Below are positions 56,901 to 64,000 of a stretch of 64,000 nt of DNA, one piece after another. Under the pieces are notes generated by a model. That model was not told the DNA's origin. It worked only from the letters and a program-made list of their open reading frames with translations, and ran no database searches. The stretch's first letter is position 1. The number at the start of each line of letters is the position of its first letter. The DNA is from Aphrocallistes beatrix. Its lineage: Eukaryota; Porifera; Hexactinellida; Sceptrulophora; Aphrocallistidae. Both the position numbers and the translations under genes were made by a program. The stretch covers positions 2,356,001 to 2,420,000 of the forward strand of contig OY725490.1 in NCBI GenBank assembly GCA_963281255.1, in the 5' to 3' direction.

Positions 56901-57346
56901 CCACCATAATTCCGTAAGAAATCAGTTAGCGTAACACCGTCGCTCCATATGAAATCACTCTGGTCATCATCTCTTCTCAATCCAATCCAAAATTGGTCTC
57001 TTGGATTGTTTAGTACTATACTGGAATCATTCAGTATATTCCTTAGTGCTAAGCTCATTCCCATTTCCGCACATGAAGTATTAGCTTCAGTCCAATTCCT
57101 TGCTTCACTGCTCACAGTATAACAGAACAAGTCACCACAAAGTTCTCCAGTAACTAAATAAATATATTCAATAAAACAGTGATTGATAAAATAACCTACA
57201 TGTATATTATTGCATCCTGCGAGTGTTAATTATCAATAATTATGAAGAAATTGTTTGTGAAGGAATGTAGAGAATATACATGTATTACCTTGTCTACGAA
57301 AGAAGCAACTTAGTATTGAGATAGCTATGCACCGTAATACAATCAT
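51663..57346 (-). CDS. Gene B: CTLD-Ig adhesion GPCR, tandem copy of A (frameshift)
   Basis: Exons 57289-57346, 56812-57153, 54657-54845 and 51663-53937, the same order and phases as gene A. Joined length is 2864 nt, two more than a multiple of three: against gene A there is a 2-nt insertion at about 53799-53802, which ends the Ig domain at a stop after ITAIPQIYMVLVSM. The rest of Ig, GAIN, GPS and 7TM are open and nearly identical to A. Either a very recent pseudogene or an assembly error; a GAIN-7TM-only product from an internal start is conceivable but has no signal peptide. It uses an MIVL-type start exon, unlike A. Confidence 0.72.
54657..54845 (-). CDS. Gene B exon 3: Thr/Pro linker
   Basis: 189 nt, phase 1-1, starting after CTTACAG. 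IPTPTLIIPTMIPTPTLII then SPALVSSTPTLFTTQNPS. One repeat shorter than gene A. Confidence 0.68.
55352..55900 (+). repeat. Repeat R1 copy e
   Basis: From AAGCGCGCTTCGCTTGCTTG to CAATCAATTCGTTACAGA, inside gene B intron 2. A second copy in reverse orientation follows at 56160-56648, making a large imperfect inverted pair around 55900-56160. Confidence 0.75.
55899..56135. mobile_element. Possible GC-rich element between two R1 copies
   Basis: Begins CAGGGCCGGTCGGGCCGGTC and ends GCAGGGCCTG, giving weak inverted ends (CAGG-CC). It contains several GGGCCC/GGCCGG runs, far more GC-rich than its surroundings. No target duplication could be established. Confidence 0.35.
56160..56648 (-). repeat. Repeat R1 copy f
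   Basis: From GAGTTTTAATAGTAAGGATA to the GC-rich tail AGCGCAAGCAAGCGAAGCGC, just upstream in sequence of the gene B CTLD exon. Confidence 0.72.
56812..57153 (-). CDS. Gene B exon 2: CTLD
   Basis: 342 nt, phase 1-1. LFCYTVSSEARNWTEANTSC, FWIGLRRDDDQSDFIWSDGV, DCGNIHYEHLHGEMC and YYICQRMKGTG. Intact CTLD core without EPN/QPD. Confidence 0.78.
57289..57346 (-). CDS. Gene B exon 1: signal peptide
   Basis: 58 nt, MIVLRCIAISILSCFFRRQ, donor CAAG|GTAATA, TATA-like GATATAAATAT near 57390-57402. One codon shorter than the F/E version, like gene C. Confidence 0.72.
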
Positions 57347-57465
57347 CTTTAGTTTGAATACATTAAACATATCTCCATATCTTTACCAGTATATTTATAT
57401 CTTCAAATGCAGTAAGTTAAAACTGCTCCAATTACGACGGCACTAATTACGTTCCAGTGTTTGAA

Positions 57466-57700
57466 ATGTTGAATCATTGGTCAAAGGGAATGCAAGATGA
57501 ATGGCGAAGGTTTCTCCATAGAGATGATGCATGGAAATTGGCGAGAGTCTAAATCTATGCGAGACATTTCTGTGACGAGGATATACTACTTCACTTCAAT
57601 ATTCCCCAGAGTGACGGTACAGTGAAGAAAGTGCCCAGAAAACCTGGACTTCGGACAATGCTAAGCCCATCAATCTTCTTAATTGTCCTTCATATTTGAG
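57466..57700 (+). pseudogene. THAP-domain fragment
   Basis: Reads FLHRDDAWKLARV, a stop, then IYARHFCDEDILLHFNIPQS and VPRKPGLRTMLSPSIF, which follow the THAP pattern (RDDW...VCxxHFxxxD...AxPSIF). In-frame stops show decay. It lies 5' of the integrase fragments and a 32-bp perfect palindrome (57735-57766). Confidence 0.6.
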
Positions 57701-57831
57701 TGTGAATTGGGACTCTCAATTGTCCATATATTTAAAAAGTAAGTAGCGCATGCGCTACTTACTTTTAAATAGCTCCAATTGTCATACATCCTGAAGAAGC
57801 AGCCGAACAATTCGGCGAGGAAGACGAGGCT

Positions 57832-58600
57832 ATGGGAGAGCATGGAACTGGTGATATGGAGGAGTTTAGAGAAGATGGGTTAGATGGACTTAGAACTGCA
57901 GATGACCAGGACTGCTTTAGCAAGTTTATTGTGGTGAGAGCGCTTAAAAGAAGTCTACTGAAGCCTGAGGGTATACGAGCACCTCACATCTTCCAGACAG
58001 ATAACGGGGGTGAATTTACTATTAACCTGCTGAATACGACACTCCGCAATGGCGGCTACAGGTACTTATCACTCATAGTTGATCTCTTTTCACATTACGT
58101 CGAAGCAATCCCGTTGAAAGACCAGACCGCCACATCCATCGTTAATGCATTCATGGAAGGATGGGTCTATCGTGGATATGGTGTGCCAAATATTATGCTC
58201 ACAGATCAGGAAAAGAATGTGGGTTAGCGGTGCACGAACTGTGCCTCGACTTAGCGATTACTAAACGTCACACCACACCGTAACACCCGAGTCCGATGGG
58301 ATTGCCGAAAGACATCAAACAAGTGATACGTTGCTTGAACGCCACCTAGAAAAGGGTTCCTTGCCGTCGTTGTTGCAAGAGATTACTTTCTACTGCAATA
58401 ATCTGGACAACGCGTCGAGTAAAATATCTCCACACATGTTGGCGTTTGGCCGTCAGCCGAGATCACCAATCGGTATGCCCATTAGCACTGGTAATACTCC
58501 AACATAAGTTACAGGGCCATCCAGTCAGTATCTCGAAACAACGGTGAAGAAGAGGCAAGAATTGAGTGAAATTGCATGAGAAAACCAGGAGTGCGCCCAA
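57832..58600 (+). pseudogene. Retroelement integrase fragments, decayed
   Basis: The frame 57832-58227 holds DCFSKFIVVRALKRSLL and FQTDNGGEFTINLL (one integrase piece with its D/G context), joined to a second piece YRYLSLIVDLFSHYVEAIPL, ATSIVNAFMEGWVYRGYGVP and ILTDQ-like. After a frameshift near 58228 come HPESDGIAERHQTSDTLLER and AFGRQPRSP. The second part is a Ty3/Gypsy-type rve integrase with its Asp and Glu signature regions. No reverse transcriptase or LTR was seen. Confidence 0.72.
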
Positions 58601-58770
58601 CCGGGGGCTAGGAAGAAGTACGATAAAGGCAAGAAAATATCCAACATAACCCCGGGAGATTGGATCATGATTAACATTAAGTACTATTCGTATACATTTT
58701 GTTTGTAATAAGAGAGAACTATCACAATTTTCCACCTCTTTTGTATTAATATTCATTACACTCCATTAAA

Positions 58771-58877
58771 TTAAAAAGTAGGACTTGCAGTAGGAATGAC
58801 TGGAGTTGGAGTAGGACTAGCAGTAGGAATGACTGGAGTTGGAGTGGGAATCATCGTAGGTGTTATAGCAGAAATGA
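58771..58877 (-). CDS. Gene C exon 3: Thr/Pro tail with stop
   Basis: 107 nt after acceptor CTTACAG, frame ISAITPTMIPTPTPVI...ASPTF then TAA at 58771-58773. The donor seen in A and B is missing. Too short to be called as an ORF. Confidence 0.6.
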
Positions 58878-60839
58878 CTGTAAGAGTTTTGGTAGAAAGT
58901 AATTGTTTTGTTTAAATATGAATTATTAGCAAAGCAAACTACTTATATATCTAGCGAATTAAATCTAGATTGTTGTGTGGTTGTTTGTGTGGATTTGAAT
59001 AAATTATGAACAATATAAATTAGTATCTGAAATTGGCATAAAATATTGTACTATTGATATACTAGAAGTGCATTAAGATAAGCAAACTCTGTCTCCAACC
59101 TTGTAGGATAGAGATTAAAGTTCACATTTCTGTTTTCCTTTTTCTTGAAAATATATACCTACTGCATACCATTATATGGATAAGTAATGCATGGTTGAAG
59201 TTTGGCTCACAGGTACGTAAACTTCTCTCGCATGAAGATATTTCGACAAATCAATCATTATTAATCGTCAGATACATTAAATATATTTATATTTGGAAAA
59301 TGTGGGAACAAAACATGATACAAATATTTAAAATGTTGGTTGATAGACCGATAGTGCAGCTCCATTAGGACAAAATTCTGCACATATACATAAACTTTGA
59401 ATAGGTACTTTTTACAAATGTCTGAGTAAGGTGTGCAGTGCTTTATTTATAAAATTTTATTTTCAACCGTACCAATTATTATCTAAACAAGCGCGCTTCG
59501 CTTGCTGGCGCTCTTTAGACGACTGTGGTCACCATTGATTAATTATATGGGAGATCTCTAAATACGTCTGTCCTACTGTTATAATCGATATCGCACGAAA
59601 AATCACCAAATTTGTCAATTTTTAAAATTTTGATGCGTAATGATGACGTCATAACAGAGTGATGAGTCATTTTTTTATGATAGTTCCATCATATGCGAGG
59701 TATATTAATATACATATTTTATTAAAATTTCTGCCTTCTATCACCTAAAATGGCTGAGTTATAGTCGAATAACTGAAATTTCTAATTATAAAAAGGTGAC
59801 AATGACATCATAATTCCATGATGAGTCGACATTTTCGTCTGAGCTCAGAACTTAGTGGAGCCATAGCTAAAAGACCCCCACATGCCAAAAATCAGCTTTC
59901 TGTACCTGGCAGTTTCTTCAATCAATTCTTACAGATATATACACATACACATTAATCGAGTTTTAATCGTAAGGATATGCTAGAACTCGTTCAGCTATCT
60001 TTACCAAACACGAAGAAAGAAAATATACACGTATAATGAGTAGAAACCGTTTACTTACAACAGTATTTGTTAGTTAAATTTTAAACCCTTTGATGTTTTT
60101 AATTAAAACTTATTATATGAAGTATTCTCACCTGTTCTCTGACATATGTATTGTTGGTTGGAGTTGCAAAATTGATTAGATAAGATTCCATTGCTTATCT
60201 CACCACAATCATTATTACCCATACCCAGATTAATTGATTCAGTTAGCATAACACCGTCGTTCCATATGAAACCACTCTGACCAACTTCTCTTCTCAACCC
60301 AATCCAAAAATGACCTTCTGAATTGCTTAGTACTGTACTGAAATCATCTATTATATTCCTTAGTGCTAAGCTCATTCCCATCTCCGCACATGAAGTATTA
60401 GCATCATCCCAATTACTGTTTCCACTACTCACATGATAACAGAACAAGTCACCACAAAGTTCTCCAGTAACTAAATAAATATATTCAATAAAACGGTAAC
60501 TAATAAAATAACCTACATGTATATTATTGTATACTGTGAGCGTTAATTATCAATAATGATGAAGAAACTTGGTTTGCGAAATGAAATGTTAGAAAGTTAA
60601 CACGTATTACAGGGGCGTAGACTCCGGATGAGGATTGGTAAGGCTTTTGGGTTATGACTCAGATTTGGAGGGATTCTTTGGAAGAATCGTATTATTGCTA
60701 ATAGAAGATAATAGCCTTATACAAATTATTGATAGTGCCATGGCCCTACCAACTTTACCAGAGCCTACGCATATGTATTACCTTGTCTATAGAAGTAGCA
60801 AATAAGTGTTGAGATAGCTATGAACCGTAATACAATCAT
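58771..60839 (-). CDS. Gene C: secreted single-CTLD protein
   Basis: Exons 60782-60839, 60132-60470 and 58771-58877 join to exactly 504 nt: 167 residues plus stop. Signal peptide MIVLRFIAISTLICYFYRQ, a CTLD (LFCYHVSSGNSNWDDANTSC, FWIGLRREVG, DCGEISNGILSNQFC, QQYICQRTG), then a Thr/Pro tail (IPTPTPVIPTASPTPTPVI) ending ASPTF and stop. The linker exon of A/B has here become the last exon by reading into a stop, so no Ig, GAIN or 7TM is attached. It could be a soluble lectin-like decoy or a truncated receptor; the frame is intact. TATA box is at 60886-60895. Confidence 0.7.
60132..60470 (-). CDS. Gene C exon 2: CTLD
   Basis: 339 nt, phase 1-1; identical in sequence to 15035-15373 on the other strand. 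CTLD cysteines and the WIGL core are present; no EPN/QPD. Confidence 0.8.
60782..60839 (-). CDS. Gene C exon 1: signal peptide
   Basis: 58 nt, hydrophobic leader, donor CAAG|GTAATA, phase 1. Identical to 14666-14723 in reverse complement. Confidence 0.72.
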
Positions 60840-61597
60840 CTTTAGTTTGAATACATTAAATATATCTCCATATCTTTCTTTACCAGTATTTATAACTCCA
60901 AATGCAGTAGGTTAAAAGTTTTCGACTACATCTGCTAAAATATTTTCTAATCATTTGAATACGGACAAATCAGGAAAGAGATTATCAAGCATCTCTTTAC
61001 TGATTTGTTTGCATTCAAAATCTAGGATACATCATTATTTCTATTAATGACATCCAAATTTAATATATCTTAAGAAGCTATTGAAGTAGGCATATGAATG
61101 AGTATTTCATGCAATTGTGAGCAATGGATTATCTAGGAGCACGAGACGCTCCTTTAAACGTATGATTTTGATCCCGAAGTGTTTAGGATCGTGAAAATTT
61201 AGAAGATTTCCCAATATACCCTATATTATAAGGCTATTTATCGATTTAGACGAATGCAAATTTATGGGTTTGATACTAGGAGTGCATCCCTGGAGGCCTG
61301 TATAATACCCTGATTGTGAAATATGGATGGTAAAACAGAACATCCAAAACTGAATTTTGAATTTGACTGAGAATGGTAATAATGTAAATAATTAAAAGTG
61401 TAAAATATGGTAGGAATTCGTTCGAAAATGCAATTATTCAAAATTTAACAAAAAGGTGACTAATAAGAATTTGTTCGAAAGGTTTTTAATGTAGAAAAAT
61501 GATCTAAATTGATAAGCATTTCGAGTTTCAAAATATATTCTTCAACTATTAGCCGATATTACAAAGCTAGTAGTCAATTAGATTATCTCAAACTAAC

Positions 61598-61658
61598 CTT
61601 TTCCAGAGAGGAGAATGCTAAGCAAGAGAATTACTGCTATCAATTTTTGTAAAAGTAT
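61598..61658 (-). pseudogene. Relic signal-peptide exon (mirror copy)
   Basis: Mirror of 13847-13907: gene-A-type leader whose start codon is ATA. Upstream on this strand lies R4 (62385-62783), in the same order as in gene A. Confidence 0.58.
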
Positions 61659-62384
61659 TTGTTCACAATGTTAGTCACAAATTTAATTACAAGTATATAC
61701 ACAGCATCAATAGCCTTCACCTTTTGTGTACTAAACAATTTTAATGCATTATAAAATTATTTATCATATAATGCACATATTTGAGGAAACGTTATTTTTA
61801 AAAATACAATTTTCGCTTCAGAAAATTGAATCTGAAGTAGAGGTGTATTCTATGCATTAATTTATAAGAATTTGTGAACTGTTTCATTCCACATGTCATT
61901 GCCACAATTAATAGATATTGTGTTAATAATTAGGCATAGATGATCTCTCGGATTTATGGCGAACACTCAAACTGTTTAGACACTGGAGTAGGAATGGAAC
62001 TGCCAAGTAATATAACAGAGTACTTGTAGATGCGCTTACATAGCCTTTAATGGAGGTAATTACATGCTTGATTACTCAAATTACCAAACCAGTAAATAAT
62101 TACATAGTTGTTTTTAACTTTAGCTGATTTTCTATTCGATGTCTTCCTTTGTGAATTCCTTGCAGTCATTCTTGGCTACATAAATTTCAGTAATTCTACA
62201 ATGGCACTTTTCCCCTTTCCCATCTGGTCTAGATTAGTAATAACAAAATTTTCATATACTCCAATAAAATAAATAGAGACACTGAGTGCATGCAACAAAA
62301 TGCATTTAGTGCATGCGTCAAGGATAATCAGCGAATGGGCTAAATTCTTTTAAATAAATGTCCATAGATCTCATATATCATTCA

Positions 62385-62783
62385 CTTGCCAGGAAAAGGT
62401 TTAGTACTATCAGATCTACATTTCATTTCTCTGTACCACACCGCAAAATAGAATTAATCACAAAATTCAGTTCCTTTCATCTGTAATATAGAAGCATATG
62501 AATAAAGTAATGTTGCAACAGGATGCTATCACATTTCTAGGAACATATTTATCTGATTAAACAATAGTTCCTGGTACGAATGGATAGACTAAGAATCAGA
62601 ATTTATAATAGTGCTTTGTTGGATCTAAATTTGACTACTCTCAAACATGGTTAGTTGCACCAGCTGGATTATCTAGTAACATCTTACGACAAATAAAACA
62701 CTTAACCAATCCTATTGTTTGGTTCTATTAAAATGAAAGTATTGGTTAATACTAATGTCCTATAGAAATTTACATAATACATC
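62385..62783 (+). repeat. R4 upstream block (mirror copy)
   Basis: Mirror of 12722-13120 and similar to 50220-50645 and 40615-41040. Confidence 0.58.
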
Positions 62784-63212
62784 TGGTTAGTGCATTTTTG
62801 CTAACACACATAACGTACGAGAGAAAATTTGGATTTGCCATGAAAAGCTTTAAGATCCTTTTTACTTCTTTTCTTGAGACTTCGGGATAAAATGATCCTT
62901 TTGAAAGTTAAAGGATCCAAAACCTTTTAAACATAAATATGAATCAAAATAGTTGTGCGTGCGAAAACTGGATAGGAGAAATTATATTTTGTTCTCTGTT
63001 TTAAAGCTGGCTGATCAGTAGCCTCTTTAGTAATCTCCCAGGAACAAGCCCTTGTGATTGCGAATCAACTAAATAATTGTGGGAAGGATATAACTTACGA
63101 TTATGAGTATATAAATGAATGTTTAGGTGCATGTGCTGTGGACTGTAGGTACAAAGGACCCATTGAAATATGTCTGTGACAATAGCCCATTCCGTAAATA
63201 TGAAAACTAAAC

Positions 63213-63391
63213 AGTCGACTCTGCTTAATAGAACCACCTGTTAATCGAGTCAACCGCTTAATCGGACCACTTTTAGCAGGACCGGAATAATTCTTACATA
63301 AAAACTAAAATATCTTTGGCTAATAGGATTCTCCGTTTATTCGGGCAAAATGTCCTCTGATCGAGGTGGTCCTATTAAGCGGAGTCGACTT
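63213..63391. mobile_element. MITE with AGTCGACTC ends (mirror copy)
   Basis: Mirror of 12114-12292 within the inverted repeat. Confidence 0.6.
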
Positions 63392-63872
63392 TATATCGAT
63401 AAAATACTTTTCAAATGGATTGAAATCTGTCAATAACGGCCATACAAAGACTGGCCATGAATGCTGGTGATGACTGTCGTGGGAAGTTTTAATGTAAATA
63501 ATAAATATATTTTTAATGATTTGATATTCATAAAAAGCAAAGTTTGGAGTAAATAAGAGAACCCTGCGAAGCTGCAGCTATATATGCGAATTAGTTAGTA
63601 TCAGTTCGATTTATATGTTAAATCGTCACGATTATGCAATATTATGCATTTCAGTTCTAGATTAATTAACAACAAATGTAATTAGGTAGTAATATATGTA
63701 TATAATTAGCAACCCTAGACATATCCCCTATTCTCCTGAGACCCCCCAAGATTAAACCAGGAAATATTCAACATAGACTTTCACACAAGACTTCAATCAT
63801 ACTTTCATCAGGAGTACATCTAGACTATAAATAGAAGTATGAAGATATATTTTATTGTACTCAACTACAAAG

Positions 63873-63933
63873 ATGATTGTACTACTACGGTGTATAGCTA
63901 TCTTATTACTGAGTTGCTTCTTCTATAGACAAG
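63873..63933 (+). CDS. Gene F': start exon of mirrored gene F (continues right)
   Basis: Signal-peptide exon MIVLLRCIAILLLSCFFYRQ with donor CAAG|GTAATG, identical to 11572-11632 in reverse complement, with the TATA box at 63825-63834. Only the first exon and 67 nt of intron are in the window. If the duplication is real, a second six-CTLD gene should follow on the plus strand. Confidence 0.7.
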
Positions 63934-64000
63934 GTAATGCATTTATTAGTATTTAATTTCTACGTTCCTTTTCACAAACCTAATTTCTTCAATTTTACTA

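Larger units (their letters stand above)
59505..64000. repeat. Right arm of large inverted repeat (runs off window)
   Basis: Reverse complement of 11505-16000 (coordinates sum to 75505). The last bases of the window match the region around 11505-11660 without visible difference, so the repeat continues to the right. Contents mirror the left arm: R1 copy, gene C exons 1-2, R5, relic start exon, R4, MITE and the start of F'. Confidence 0.9.

Overview
The window reads as AT-rich, intron-containing metazoan DNA. The best guess is a sponge such as Amphimedon queenslandica. That guess rests on compact multi-exon genes joining C-type lectin-like domains (CTLDs) to adhesion-GPCR (aGPCR) 7TM exons, among many small DNA transposons; no sequence search was possible. 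There is one 200-base assembly gap (444-643).

The core is a cluster of related receptor genes, all but two on the minus strand. Exon borders were placed by hand from AG/GT sites, reading frame and paralogue comparison. Gene F (11632 down to 921, continuing past the left edge) encodes a signal peptide, six CTLDs and a Ser/Thr/Pro stalk of about 700 residues made of 4-residue repeats. Gene E (29523-17799) encodes a signal peptide, six CTLDs, three fibronectin III domains, a GAIN region with its GPS motif, and 7TM. Gene A (50060-44534) and its tandem copy gene B (57346-51663) are shorter: signal peptide, one CTLD, Thr/Pro linker, Ig-like domain, GAIN/GPS and 7TM. Gene C (60839-58771) is a 167-residue secreted single-CTLD protein. 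Every internal exon checked begins and ends in phase 1. Gene A has an open frame throughout. Genes B (+2 nt in the Ig domain) and E (+1 nt in GAIN) each carry one apparent frameshift. Orphan or broken pieces of the same family lie at 13847, 14666-15373, 16634-16694, 30411-30765, 61598 and 63873.

The segment 11505-16000 is repeated in inverted orientation at 59505-64000. Paired coordinates sum to 75505 at every point checked, so the mirrored start of gene F (63873, plus strand) begins at the right edge and genes F and C each have a mirror copy. The arms enclose about 43 kb containing genes E, A, B and the last exon of C. This is either a recent inverted segmental duplication or an assembly artefact.

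The middle (30.9-43.3 kb) is a transposon graveyard. It holds a MITE split by a THAP/P-element-like transposon, which is itself split by a Mutator-like element carrying a FLYWCH zinc finger. It also holds a deleted Tc1/mariner copy, five tandem tRNA-like units, a satellite of about 73 bp, a decayed Helitron/PIF1 helicase interrupted by a hAT-type MITE, and a mariner relic. A THAP domain and integrase fragments lie at 57.4-58.6 kb. Several small repeat families sit in introns and at duplication borders.

Taken together, the genes look like a birth-and-death family of lectin-domain adhesion receptors. The 7TM exons are nearly identical between genes while the ectodomains differ in length and module content. 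Surface recognition or innate sensing is an inference; ligands are not visible in the sequence.
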